Below are positions 16,486 through 25,424 of a stretch of DNA of 64,000 bases, piece after piece. The stretch is from the NCBI RefSeq assembly GCF_000612545.2, contig NZ_CP097800.1:6998001-7062000 (forward strand), in the 5' to 3' direction. Numbering within the stretch: the first letter of the stretch is position 1; every line of letters begins with the position of its first letter. The position numbers and the translations under genes were made by a program. Source of the DNA: Streptomyces sp. PCS3-D2. Lineage in GTDB: Bacteria; Actinomycetota; Actinomycetes; Streptomycetales; Streptomycetaceae. The notes beneath the pieces were generated by a model. The model did no database searches. It was not told the DNA's origin and worked only from the letters and a program-made list of their open reading frames with translations.

Positions 16486-17907
16486 CTATCCGGCGACGCG
16501 GGCGACCAGCACGCAGGCGTCGTCCTCCCGCTCGTTCTCGGTGAACTCCTCGATCACGAGCCGCATGCAGTCCTGCGCCGACCGCGCCGCACAGAGCCGC
16601 GGCGCGAGGGCCAGCAGCCGCTCGGTCCCGTCCGCCCGGCTGAACTCGATGCTGCGCGGCGTCAGGCCGTCGGTGTGCAGGACCAGCAGGTCGCCCACCT
16701 CCAGCCGCTCCTCGGCCTGTCCGTACGAGGCCCCGGAGGTCGCGCCCAGCAGCACGCCCTCCGGCGGGGTCAGGGCGCGGCCCGAACCACGGCGGAACAG
16801 CAGGGGGGCGGGGTGGCCTGCCTGGGCCCAGGACAGTACCCGGCGCGCGGGATCGTAGCGGCAGCAGACGGCCGAGCCGAGCGCGGGCTGGACGGAGGTC
16901 TCCAGGAGCTGGTTGAGCCATCCCATCAGCGGGCCCGGCGCGATTCCGGCCATGGCCATACCGCGCAGGGCGCCCAGCATCATCGCCATTCCGGAGGTGG
17001 CCGTCACACCGTGCCCGGTGAGGTCGCCGACCGTCAGCATCGATCCACCGTCGGGGAGTTCGAGTGCGTCGTACCAGTCCCCGCCGATCAGCGCGCTGGT
17101 CGCGGAGGGCAGGTAGTGCGCGGCCACGTCCAGCGTGCCGGTGTCGCTGTGCGGGAACCGCAGGGAGCCGCGCCACGGGGGGAGCACGGCTTCCTGCAGC
17201 TCGACCGCCAGCCGGTGCTCGGTCTGCGCGATCTCCCGCTGGCGCTGCAGCGAGTCACGGGACTCGCGCACCGCCCGCTGGCTCCGGCGCAGTTCACTCA
17301 CGTCCCGCAGTACGGCCCACATGGAGGCCGCACAGCCGTCGGAGTCGAGTACCGGCTCGCCCCTCATGTGTAACGTCCGGACCCGGCCGTCGGCCCGGAC
17401 GATGCGGAACTCGCCGTCGATGGGCCTGCCGTCCACGAGGCAGGCGGTGACCCACGCGGTGAGCAGCGGCTGGTCTTCCGAGAACAGGGTGGAGCCCAGT
17501 TCGTCGAGGGGGAGCGCGCCCGACTCGGGGGACCGGCCGAAGATCTGGAACAGCTCGTCGGACCAGTGGACCTCGTCCGTCAGCAGGTTCCACTCGGCGC
17601 TGCCGACGCGGGTCTGGGCCTCAGGTGCCACGTCCGGCGCCGCCCGCGGGAACGCCACCGCCTCGGGGACCGGGGGCAGGCCCTCCTTGAGCTGACCGAG
17701 GTGCTCGCGGAGGTCATCGAGGTGGTGCACGGCGAGGTCGCACAGCGCGCGCTGCCAGCGGCCCTGGGCGTCGTCGTCGTCCACGACGGTTTCGCGGCGG
17801 ACCGCGTCCACGTCTCCCCGCAGACGCCGGGTCTGAGAGATCAGTGCGTCCACCGACCCCGGCTCCGGCGGCTGCGCGGGACGGTCCGCGAAGAGGTGGG
17901 ACGGCAT
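16486..17907 (-). CDS. PAS-domain SpoIIE-type PP2C phosphatase
   Basis: A 473-residue signalling phosphatase. The N-terminus is helical (residues 1-100), followed by a PAS/PAC domain (WNLLTDEVHWSDELFQIFGRSPESG...GEFRIVRADGRVRTLHMRGEPVLDSDG, about residues 105-210), a coiled linker and a SpoIIE/PP2C domain (residues about 235-470). The metal-binding motifs are GGDWYDALEL, VGDLTGHGV, LVLHTDGLT and the terminal DDACVLV. These proteins dephosphorylate anti-anti-sigma factors, so it probably feeds a partner-switching sigma-factor circuit. No anti-sigma or antagonist gene is adjacent. ATG 17907 is preceded by GGAGTTCTC. Confidence 0.85.
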   Translation of the reverse strand: MPSHLFADRPAQPPEPGSVDALISQTRRLRGDVDAVRRETVVDDDDAQGRWQRALCDLAVHHLDDLREHLGQLKEGLPPVPEAVAFPRAAPDVAPEAQTRVGSAEWNLLTDEVHWSDELFQIFGRSPESGALPLDELGSTLFSEDQPLLTAWVTACLVDGRPIDGEFRIVRADGRVRTLHMRGEPVLDSDGCAASMWAVLRDVSELRRSQRAVRESRDSLQRQREIAQTEHRLAVELQEAVLPPWRGSLRFPHSDTGTLDVAAHYLPSATSALIGGDWYDALELPDGGSMLTVGDLTGHGVTATSGMAMMLGALRGMAMAGIAPGPLMGWLNQLLETSVQPALGSAVCCRYDPARRVLSWAQAGHPAPLLFRRGSGRALTPPEGVLLGATSGASYGQAEERLEVGDLLVLHTDGLTPRSIEFSRADGTERLLALAPRLCAARSAQDCMRLVIEEFTENEREDDACVLVARVAG

Positions 17908-18359
17908 GAGAACTCCGATACAGGCGCGGCACGGCCAAGTCTGAAGGAAGGACCGGTAACGACTGTTGCACAGGCGGCGACACTGTGTAAGGCGTTTGGC
18001 AACATCCGCTACGTTCTTGCTTCTGACATATGCCCGAGTCCTGTCGGGCCCTTCGCGACGTGCGAACGAATCCGGTCAGAGGGGGCTCGGCGGCTCGGTG
18101 CGCAAGTCGGCCGGTGGGGCGGGTGGTGCGTCCGCGGCAGGTGGCTGGAATTCGGCCACCCATCCCCTGTGGCTCGATCAAACGCCCGATGTGTGCGAGG
18201 TGTTCACGCGGACGTGTGCCCGCGGCAGTCGGTTCAGTGCGCGCCTCGCGATACCCCCGAACGGATGACACTTTCCGAGTGGGGCGACGGTCTCGAGGCT
18301 TCCCATCGGCCCGCCCGATCGCTACTCTACGTGCCGGTAATAAACCGGAGGCGGTCCGT
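17908..18359. other. Gap without a supported gene
   Basis: About 450 bp between the phosphatase start and the iorB remnant. Open frames here lack good codon use. The phosphatase promoter should lie at its left side; the right side ends in GGAGG directly before the iorB-like sequence but with no start of the expected protein. Nothing else was recognised. Confidence 0.5.
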
Positions 18360-19207
18360 ACGGTCGTCAGCCACGCCCCGATGGAGACCAACTGCGCCGT
18401 CGCGGACGTGCGCGACGACCGCGCCGAGATCTGGTCCGGCCTCACGTCACCCGTCGTCGCCCGCCAGACCATCGCCGCCGACCTCGGACTGCCCTTGGAC
18501 AAGGTGACGGTGCACGTCGTCCAGGCCGGCGGCTCCTTCGGTCGACGGCTCTTCTTCGACGCCGCCCTGGAGGCCGCCCGGATCTCCAGGGCCTGCCGCC
18601 TCCCGGTCAGGCTGATGTGGACCCGGGTGGACGACACCCGCCATGGGCGGATGCGCCCCGCCACCCACCACAAGATCCGCGCCACGCACCTGCTGGGTGA
18701 GGTCCTCAGCTTCGAACACCGTGTTGCCGCCGCCGAGACCGACTTCCGGCACGGGCTAGGTGAGATCATCACCGCGACGGCGGCGCACCTGCCGCCCGGC
18801 ATCGGCAACGCCACCCTCGCCCAGACCCTGTTCCTGACCACCGTGAAGTCCCCGTACCACTTCGGCCTCACCACCCAGGCGCTCACCGAGGTGCAGACCG
18901 GGATCCCCACCGCCTCGTGGCGCTCGGTGTACTCCGCCAACACGCGCGGGGCCGAGGAGATCATGGTCGACGAACTGGCCGCCGCCACCGGCAGGGACCC
19001 GTACCGCTTCCGGCGCACCTTCCTGAAGACCGACGCCCAGCGCGCCGTACTGGACAAGGTGGCGGCGGAGGGCCACTGGGGGCGGGCGAGCTCGGCGTGC
19101 CCGCCGCAGTCGGCGCGATCGCCAACGCATGGGCCCGGGCCACCGGTTCGAAGCCGCGCAGCTTTCCCCTCGACTTCGACGTCGACTTCACCCCCTACCC
19201 CCGCTAG
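18360..19207 (+). pseudogene. iorB remnant (molybdopterin oxidoreductase large subunit)
   Basis: Fragments of the large molybdopterin subunit of isoquinoline 1-oxidoreductase-type enzymes (xanthine dehydrogenase superfamily). The first piece starts abruptly at SHAPMETNCAVADV and runs through GGSFGRRLFFDAALEAARIS and VRLMWTRVDDTRHGRMRPA to RRTFLKTDAQRAVLDKVAAEGHWG near 19080. A different frame then carries only the normal C-terminus, GELGVPAAVGAIANAWARAT...FDVDFTPYPR, ending at 19207. The N-terminal half and an internal stretch of roughly 200-250 residues are missing. It cannot be functional; the 2Fe-2S subunit gene downstream is intact. Confidence 0.8.
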
Positions 19208-19391
19208 TGCTGTGACCGGAAGAGTTCACCGCCTCACGGCCCCCGGCACGGCGCCTCGCTGCGTCGTCGGAGCGCGCGAGTACGCCGGGTACGAGCCGCG
19301 GCCCTCTCCGCCGTGCGATGCACCGCACCGGACGCCGCGAGCCGGCACACCCTTCCGGCCACCGCACTGGCCGCAGAGCCAGGAGTACGCC

Positions 19392-19847
19392 ATGCCGTCG
19401 CACACCTTCACCGTCAATGGGCGGAGCGTCACCGTGGAGGCGCCCGACGACCTGCCCTTGCTGTGGGTGCTCCGCGACCTACTGGGTGTACGCGGCCCCA
19501 AATACGGCTGCGGGGTGGACGTCTGCAAGGCGTGCACCAGCCACCTCGACGGGGTGGACGTCCGCCCCTGCGTGGTGTCCGTGTCCGCGTGCGCGGGCCG
19601 GGCGGTGACGACGATCGAGGGCCTCGCGAACGGGGAGGACCTCCATCCGGTGCAGGAGGCCTGGCTCGAACAGGACGTCGCCCAGTGCGGCTTCTGTCAG
19701 CCCGGTCAGATCATGGCCGCCGTCGCGCTGCTCAGGCGCACCTGCGAGCCCACGGACGAGGACATCGACGAGATCGCCACCATCTGCCGGTGCGGCACCT
19801 GCTTCAGCATCCGGGAGGCCATCCGCAGCGCGGCAGCCAGGATGTGA
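19392..19847 (+). CDS. iorA: IorA-like 2Fe-2S subunit of a molybdenum oxidoreductase
   Basis: A 151-residue small subunit with two iron-sulfur domains. The plant-type ferredoxin cysteines are C40, C45, C48 and C60; the C-terminal helical domain has C99-x2-C102 and C132-x-C134 (CQPGQIMAAVALL...ICRCGTC). Such subunits pass electrons from the molybdopterin large subunit. The ATG at 19392 follows AGGAG. All cluster ligands are present, so the gene looks intact, but its natural partner IorB upstream is a remnant; another large subunit elsewhere would be needed. Confidence 0.85.
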   Translation: MPSHTFTVNGRSVTVEAPDDLPLLWVLRDLLGVRGPKYGCGVDVCKACTSHLDGVDVRPCVVSVSACAGRAVTTIEGLANGEDLHPVQEAWLEQDVAQCGFCQPGQIMAAVALLRRTCEPTDEDIDEIATICRCGTCFSIREAIRSAAARM

Positions 19848-20017
19848 GCGGCGGATCCCGGCGCCTCCCCCGTGGTGTTTCCTGTGGACCCCGGGACCCG
19901 TCCGCTCGTGGACCAACTTATGCGGGAGAGCGCCCGTACGCAGGCTTCGACCTGCCCAGTGAGCGGGCGAGACCGGTATCACAGCGCACAGTGTGCGACG
20001 GGTGGTTGAATGCGCCG

Positions 20018-21484
20018 GTGTCACGGTCCGACGACGTACTGAAAGTCCACCGGCTCGCCCACGGCGGAGGGTCGGCCGCGCTGCTGGAATGGCTCGCCAC
20101 CCGCCTCGGCGGATGGACCGGGGTGGTGCACTCCGATCCCGCCGCCGAGCACGGCGCCTTCGCCTCGGAAGCAGCCCGGCGGGGGCAGCGGCCGCCCGAG
20201 GCCGCCGTCCGCGGCGCCGCCGAGATGAGCGCCCGCGGCGTACGGTCGGCCGTCCTGCACGGCGCCGGATCCGCCACCCTGCTGTTCGCGCTGGACGCCG
20301 GGCGCGTGCTGGCCGCCGTACTGCCCGCGTCGCACCCGCCCGACGCGCCCGCGCTGCTGGCGGACGCGGCGGTGCCGCTGGCCCTCGTGCTGCGCGCCGA
20401 GGACGCGGAGCGGCGGGAGGAGCGCGCCGCCGTCGCCGAGGCGCGCGCCCGCGAAGCCGTGCTCCATCTGCTGATGAACGGCAGGCTCTCCACCGCCCAC
20501 CAGATCGCCGAGGCGCTGCGGCCGCCGCTGCCCGACCCGATGCGGATGTACATCGCCGAGTGCCGGACCGGCCGGCGCGCCGAAGTGGCGAGGCTGTGCC
20601 AGGAGTTGACCGGAGGCCGGGCCTGGATCGTGCGCTGCCCGGTCTACGTGAGCCACCTCATCATCCTGGTGCCCGCCGACGCGGAGGCGGTGTCCGTCGA
20701 CCACGACCCCCTCGCCGGGGCGCTGGCGGCGGTGGCCCCGGACTGCGCCATCGGGGTCAGCGGGGAAGTCGCCTTGAGCCAGGCACCGACCGCCTACTCC
20801 CAGGCCTTCCACGCCCTGGCGGTCGCCCGCGGCCGCGGTGAACGGCACGCCCGCTTCGGCCCGGGCCCGGAGCTGGCGCTCGCGGCCCACGAGGCCGGGG
20901 CCGACTGGGCCGCAGCTCTGCTGGCGCCGCTGCACGCGTACGAGCCCCGGCGTCCGCAGGACCCCGGCGGGCAGGAACTGCGCGCCACCGCCCATGCCTG
21001 GCTCGACTTCGGCTCGCACGCCACCCGGCTGCTGAAGGTCCACCGCAACACCCTGTCTGCCAGGATCCGACTGGTGGAGACGCTGCTCGGACTGGACCTC
21101 GCGCGCCTGGGCGACCAGGCGGCGCTCTCACTGGCGCTGCGGCTGACGCCGGGAGCCGGGCCGGGCGGCTGCGCTCCGGCCCCGGTGGCCGCCTCCGGGC
21201 TCGACGCGGTCCTGCGCGATCCGCGGCTGACCGACTGGGCCCGTGCCCACCTGGGCAGGCTGACCGGACCGGAGGCCCCCGCCGGGGCCCGCGCGACCGT
21301 CCGCACCTGGCTGGCGCACGACGCCCGGCTCGTTCCGGCCGCGGCCGCGCTCGGGGTCTCCGTACCCGGCGCCCGCAAGCGGCTGGCACGCATCGAGGCC
21401 GTACTGGAGCGTTCGCTGCTGCAGTCCCCGAGCGTCCGGTACGACCTGTGGCTGGCCCACCGGGCCGAGGAGCTCGCCGAGTGA
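20018..21484 (+). CDS. PucR-family helix-turn-helix regulator
   Basis: A 488-residue regulator. The middle region (about residues 150-300) resembles the GGDEF-like/CdaR central domain of PucR regulators. TRLLKVHRNTLSARIRLVETLLGLDL near residue 345 is the PucR C-terminal helix-turn-helix (HRNTxxxRxxRIExLLG). A further C-terminal segment (VPGARKRLARIEAVLERSLL) looks like a second, weaker repeat of it. Members typically control purine or amino-acid-related catabolic genes. The start is uncertain: GTG 20018 is used, GTG 19991 in the same frame is possible, and neither has a clear ribosome binding site. Confidence 0.75.
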   Translation: MSRSDDVLKVHRLAHGGGSAALLEWLATRLGGWTGVVHSDPAAEHGAFASEAARRGQRPPEAAVRGAAEMSARGVRSAVLHGAGSATLLFALDAGRVLAAVLPASHPPDAPALLADAAVPLALVLRAEDAERREERAAVAEARAREAVLHLLMNGRLSTAHQIAEALRPPLPDPMRMYIAECRTGRRAEVARLCQELTGGRAWIVRCPVYVSHLIILVPADAEAVSVDHDPLAGALAAVAPDCAIGVSGEVALSQAPTAYSQAFHALAVARGRGERHARFGPGPELALAAHEAGADWAAALLAPLHAYEPRRPQDPGGQELRATAHAWLDFGSHATRLLKVHRNTLSARIRLVETLLGLDLARLGDQAALSLALRLTPGAGPGGCAPAPVAASGLDAVLRDPRLTDWARAHLGRLTGPEAPAGARATVRTWLAHDARLVPAAAALGVSVPGARKRLARIEAVLERSLLQSPSVRYDLWLAHRAEELAE

Positions 21485-21517
21485 CACAGCCCTGCAAAGG
21501 GATGTCCACCGGGGTAA

Positions 21518-23485
21518 ATGGACGATCATGCCCGAATGAGGCGAATCCATGCGAAGCGTGTGCTGGTCGGTGAACCCCTCGACACCGCACGGCTCGGCGA
21601 GACCCTGCTTCCCAAACGGCTCGCCCTGCCGATCTTCTGCAGCGACCCCCTCTCCTCGGTGGCCTACGCCACCGAGGAGATCCTGCTGATCCTGGCCCTC
21701 GGCGGGGTCGCCCTGCTCCACCTCACCTGGTACGCGGCCGCCGCCATCGTCTTCCTGCTCGTCGTCGTCATCGCCTCCTACCGCCAGACCTGCCACGCCT
21801 ACCCGGGCGGAGGCGGCGCGTACGTCGTCAGCTCCGAGAACCTCGGGCAGACCGCCGCGCTCACCGCGGCCAGCGCCCTCCTCGTCGACTACGTGATGAC
21901 CGTCGCGGTCTCCGTCGTCTCCGGGGTCTCGGCCATCACCTCGGCGATCCCCGCCCTGACCGAGCACGACGTGGTCCTGTCGGTCGCCTTCGTGGCGCTG
22001 CTCACCCTGATGAACCTGCGCGGCGTCCGGGAGTCGGGCCGCGTCTTCGCCGTTCCCACCTACGGCTTCGTGCTCGTCATCTACCTCATGTTCGCCGTCG
22101 CCGCCGTACGGCTCGGCACCGGTCAGACCATCCGCGCCGAATCCGCGGACCTGCCGATCGTCGCGGAGGGCACCTACACCGGGCTCGCCCTCGCGCTCCT
22201 GGCGATGCGCGCCTTCGCCTCCGGCTGCACCGCGCTCACGGGCGTCGAGGCGATCAGCAACGGCGTCCCCGCCTTCCGCAAGCCCAAGGCGAGGAACGCG
22301 GCGACCACCCTTGCCGCGATGGGCTTCCTCTCGGTGACGATGTTCGCCGGCATCACCGCCCTCGCGATGGCCTACGAGGTGCACGTCGCGGCCGACCCCA
22401 CCGAACTGGGCCTGCCCCCCGGGACCGCGACCTCCACCGCCCTCGCCCAGATCGGCCGGGCCACCTTCGGCAGCTGGCACTTCCTCTTCTACCTGCTCCA
22501 GGCCGTCACCGCCGGGGTGCTGATCCTCGCCGCGAACACCGCCTTCAACGGCTTCCCCACGCTCGCCTCGATCCTCGCCGGGGACCGCTACGCGCCCCGC
22601 CAGCTCTACAACCGCGGCGACCGGCTCGTCTACTCCAACGGCGTCGTGCTCCTCGCCCTCGCCGCCGTCGCCCTCATCGTGGCCTTCGACGCGGAGCTGA
22701 CCCGCCTCATCCAGCTCTACATCATCGGCGTGTTCGTCTCCTTCACCCTCTCCCAGTCGGGCATGGTCCGGCACTGGCGCAAGGCGCTCGCCTCGCCCGC
22801 CACCCCGCGCGAGGAGCGGGTCCACATCCACCGCAGGCTGGCCATCAACGCGGTCGGCGCCACCCTGACCGCCCTGGTCCTCGTCATCGTCCTCGTCACC
22901 AAGTTCACCCACGGGGCCTGGCTGGTCGTCATCGCCATGCCCCTGCTCTTCCTCGGCATGAAGGGAGTGCGCCGCCACTATGACCAGGTCGCCCGGCAGG
23001 TGGACGTCGCACCCGGTGGCACGCCGCGTCGGCCCGCCCGCCACCATGTGCTCGTCCTGGTCGCCGCCGTGCACGCGCCCACCCTCAAGGCCATCGGCTA
23101 CGCGCAGGGGCTGCGCCCCGACACCCTGACCGCGGTGACCGTCGCCGCCGAGGAGGCGGAGGCGGCACGGCTGCGCGAGGCGTGGGAGGAGTACGATCCC
23201 GGGCTGCCGCTGAAGATCCTCCACTCGCCCTATCGCGAGGTGGTGGGCCCGATCCTGGCGCACGTCGAGGAACTGGCCGCCGACCCGGCCACGGACATCC
23301 TGTCCGTGGTGATCCCGGAGTACGTCGTGGGTCACTGGTGGGAGCAGCCCCTGCACAACCAGAACGCCCTGCGGCTCAAGGCGCGCCTGCTGTTCACGCC
23401 GGGCGTCGCCGTCATCGACGTGCCGTTCCTGCTGGAGTCGGCGAGGCAACGGAAGGCGGCGGGGGCCGCCGGGCGGGAAGGGTAG
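21518..23485 (+). CDS. KimA-like APC-family potassium transporter
   Basis: A 655-residue membrane protein of the amino acid-polyamine-cation superfamily. SDPLSSVAYATEEILLILAL, SYRQTCHAYPGGGGAYVVSSENLG, ALTGVEAISNGVPAFRKPKARNA and FVSFTLSQSGMVRHW follow the KimA (YdaO) pattern closely. About twelve hydrophobic segments are followed by a soluble C-terminal domain (residues about 490-645, HHVLVLVAAVHAPTLKAIGYA). KimA imports potassium by proton symport. In many bacteria it is controlled by a c-di-AMP riboswitch, but only 33 bp separate it from the PucR-type gene, leaving no room for one. ATG 21536 is an alternative start. Amino-acid transport cannot be excluded. Confidence 0.8.
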   Translation: MDDHARMRRIHAKRVLVGEPLDTARLGETLLPKRLALPIFCSDPLSSVAYATEEILLILALGGVALLHLTWYAAAAIVFLLVVVIASYRQTCHAYPGGGGAYVVSSENLGQTAALTAASALLVDYVMTVAVSVVSGVSAITSAIPALTEHDVVLSVAFVALLTLMNLRGVRESGRVFAVPTYGFVLVIYLMFAVAAVRLGTGQTIRAESADLPIVAEGTYTGLALALLAMRAFASGCTALTGVEAISNGVPAFRKPKARNAATTLAAMGFLSVTMFAGITALAMAYEVHVAADPTELGLPPGTATSTALAQIGRATFGSWHFLFYLLQAVTAGVLILAANTAFNGFPTLASILAGDRYAPRQLYNRGDRLVYSNGVVLLALAAVALIVAFDAELTRLIQLYIIGVFVSFTLSQSGMVRHWRKALASPATPREERVHIHRRLAINAVGATLTALVLVIVLVTKFTHGAWLVVIAMPLLFLGMKGVRRHYDQVARQVDVAPGGTPRRPARHHVLVLVAAVHAPTLKAIGYAQGLRPDTLTAVTVAAEEAEAARLREAWEEYDPGLPLKILHSPYREVVGPILAHVEELAADPATDILSVVIPEYVVGHWWEQPLHNQNALRLKARLLFTPGVAVIDVPFLLESARQRKAAGAAGREG

Positions 23486-23499
23486 CGGGCGCAGGCCCC

Positions 23500-23550
23500 C
23501 GGGGGAGGCCGGAGAGGCCGGGGAGGCGGGGGAGGCGGGGGAGCCCGGAG
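23500..23550 (+). repeat. G-rich GGAGGC-type repeat
   Basis: Runs of G alternate with GAGGC units (GGGGAGGCGGGGGAGGCGGG and neighbours) between the KimA-like gene and the TetR gene. On the plus strand it could form a G-quadruplex; it contains no gene. Confidence 0.5.
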
Positions 23551-23664
23551 GCAAGGCGTCCGCTACCGTGGGCAAAGCACTGCACATGCAGTGATCCCGA
23601 GTGCCGGGAATCCGGCCGGAAGCCCGCTGGGGAGCCGGCGCCCACCGACCCAGGGAACCGCCCC

Positions 23665-24228
23665 ATGCGCCAGAACCCGCAGCGCCGCACCGCGCTGCTC
23701 GACGCCGCCATCGAGGTACTGGCGCGCGAGGGCTCGCGCGGCCTGACGCTGCGCGCGGTGGACGCGGAGGCCGCGGTGCCCACCGGCACCGCCTCCAACT
23801 ACTTCGCCAACCGGGCCCAGCTGCTGGTGCAGATCCTCCACCGCACCCGGGAACGACTGGTGCCGGACCATGCGGACCTGACCGGCCCGCTCGACACGAC
23901 GGTGCTGCTCGGGCGGCTCCTGGAGCGCATGCGGCGCGAGCGCAGCGTCCACATCGCGATGCTGGAGCTGCGGCTCGAAGGCCTGCGGCGCCCGGAGCTC
24001 CAGGCCGAGCTGGCCGCCTTCCACGGCGCGGAGCTGGAGGCGAACATCGACTGGCACCTGGGGGCCGGCCTGCCCGGCGACCGGCAGGGCGTGGTCCTGC
24101 TCTACCTGGCGATGCTGGGGCTGATCGTGGACGACCTGACCGTTCCGGCCATGCTGGAGGCCCACCCGGTGGAGGGCCTCATCGAGACGATGGTCGAGCG
24201 GCTCCTCCCACAGCGGCCCGCGGACTGA
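23665..24228 (+). CDS. TetR family transcriptional regulator
   Basis: A 187-residue regulator with an N-terminal TetR helix-turn-helix: RTALLDAAIEVLAREGSRGLTLRAVDAEAAVPTGTASNYFANRAQLL (residues about 6-53, with the tyrosine-containing recognition helix). The C-terminal ligand domain is short and helical. The ligand is unknown. The gene starts at ATG 23665 (MRQNPQRRT); longer in-frame extensions upstream do not look like protein. It is followed 56 bp later by the DUF6461 gene on the same strand. Confidence 0.85.
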   Translation: MRQNPQRRTALLDAAIEVLAREGSRGLTLRAVDAEAAVPTGTASNYFANRAQLLVQILHRTRERLVPDHADLTGPLDTTVLLGRLLERMRRERSVHIAMLELRLEGLRRPELQAELAAFHGAELEANIDWHLGAGLPGDRQGVVLLYLAMLGLIVDDLTVPAMLEAHPVEGLIETMVERLLPQRPAD

Positions 24229-24284
24229 CTATCGTGCCGGTGGGGGAAGCATCAGCGTCGCGGCAGGACCGTGGGGAGCGCAGG

Positions 24285-24905
24285 ATGACCGACATCGCCG
24301 AGAGCAGGACCTACGGGATCCAGTGGCTGGCGGACTGGGGTGAATGGTTCGCCGGCCTCACCTTCGCCCGGGGTATCGAGCCCGGCGAGCTGGCCGTGCG
24401 GCTCGGCGCGGTGGCGGGCGTCCGCCCCGGGCCGCTCGACGCGCCGGCCGCCTGGAACATGGTCGGCGAGACCGAGGACGGCGACGGCGTGGCGCGGGTC
24501 GGCAGCTGGGGCGGCTGGTCCTTCGCCGTCGAGCACGGACTGCCGGCCGGGGCGGATCGCCTCGCAGAGGTCTCCCGGGCCGGCGCCGAGGCCGTTCACC
24601 TCGACCCGCAGCCCGACCGTCCGCCGAAGCAGTTCGCGTACGCCCGGGACGGCGAGCTGGTGTGCTGCTTTGGGCTCGGCGAGGAGTGCTGGCGCGGCGG
24701 CCACCGGCCGGACTTCCTGCTCCCGGAGCTGGTCGGGGCGGGCATCCTGGGCCCCGACGGCGCCGACGCCGGAGCGGGTGATGAGCCGGACGGGGACCGC
24801 GAGCGGCGCTTCCTCGCCGTCCTGGAGCGCCGCTTCGGGCTGGCCCTGCCGCACCGCCTGATCGCGGACACCCCGCTCCCCGCGTACGTCACCCGCACCC
24901 GCTGA
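24285..24905 (+). CDS. DUF6461-like protein
   Basis: A 206-residue soluble protein. IQWLADWGEWFAGLTFARGIEPGELAVRLGA, then GSWGGWSFAVEHG, the CFGLGEECWRGGHRPDFLL segment and the terminal RRFGLALPHRLIADTPLPAYVT match the DUF6461 family known from streptomycetes. Function unknown. ATG 24285 is preceded by GGGGAGCGCAGG. It may be co-transcribed with the TetR gene before it. Confidence 0.7.
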   Translation: MTDIAESRTYGIQWLADWGEWFAGLTFARGIEPGELAVRLGAVAGVRPGPLDAPAAWNMVGETEDGDGVARVGSWGGWSFAVEHGLPAGADRLAEVSRAGAEAVHLDPQPDRPPKQFAYARDGELVCCFGLGEECWRGGHRPDFLLPELVGAGILGPDGADAGAGDEPDGDRERRFLAVLERRFGLALPHRLIADTPLPAYVTRTR

Positions 24906-25021
24906 CCGGCACCCGGGTCCGGTGATCTTATGCTCGGGTTTACGCGAGTCCGCTGGTTTTGCGGCCTGCGAAGGACTTTGATGGTTCCGCCAGGCGTCGT
25001 AACGGAGCAGGGGGACCATTC

Positions 25022-25264
25022 ATGGGGACCGACCGCATCCACAAAGACAGCACACCCACCCTGATCGGTTCCGTGCAGCGGGCCCTGCGGCTCGTGGAGG
25101 CGATGCACGCGGAGGGCGGGGCGACCGCCAAACGGCTCGCGCGGGTCACCGGGATCCCCCTGCCGACCGTTTACCACCTTCTCCGCACCCTCAGCCACGA
25201 GGGCTACGTCGAGCGGGAGGGCGGCGCGTTCCGCCTCGCTGACGATCTTCCGCTGGCTTCGTGA
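25022..25264 (+). CDS. Truncated IclR-family DNA-binding domain
   Basis: An 80-residue protein holding only the winged-helix domain of IclR regulators: LIGSVQRALRLVEAMHAEGG, AKRLARVTGIPLPTVYHLLRTL and SHEGYVEREGGAFRLADDL. Normal IclR proteins have about 250 residues with a GAF-like effector domain, which is absent: a stop follows at 25264 and no IclR effector sequence continues in any frame nearby. It may be a decayed regulator, or a stand-alone DNA-binding protein linked to the roadblock genes that begin 160 bp downstream. ATG 25022 follows GGAGCAGGGGG at some distance. Confidence 0.6.
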   Translation: MGTDRIHKDSTPTLIGSVQRALRLVEAMHAEGGATAKRLARVTGIPLPTVYHLLRTLSHEGYVEREGGAFRLADDLPLAS

Positions 25265-25424
25265 TCAATTTCCGACGCGTTCCGGCCAAGCTCTTACACG
25301 CTGAATGGCATGTTCCAGCGGAAAATGCCAGAACGCCCTTTCGCCCTGCCGAACTTGAGTAAGTTCCCTCCTGTCGCGCCGCACAACCGTGCACACCGCA
25401 CGTCCGGCCGGGAGGGGAGCCCGC

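Noticed and set aside
21484-21518. c-di-AMP (ydaO) riboswitch before the KimA-like gene
   Set aside because: Only 33 bp are available, far too short for this riboswitch.
21128-23587. Long minus-strand frame across the KimA-like gene
   Set aside because: Low-complexity Gly/Asp/Val-rich shadow of the membrane protein gene.
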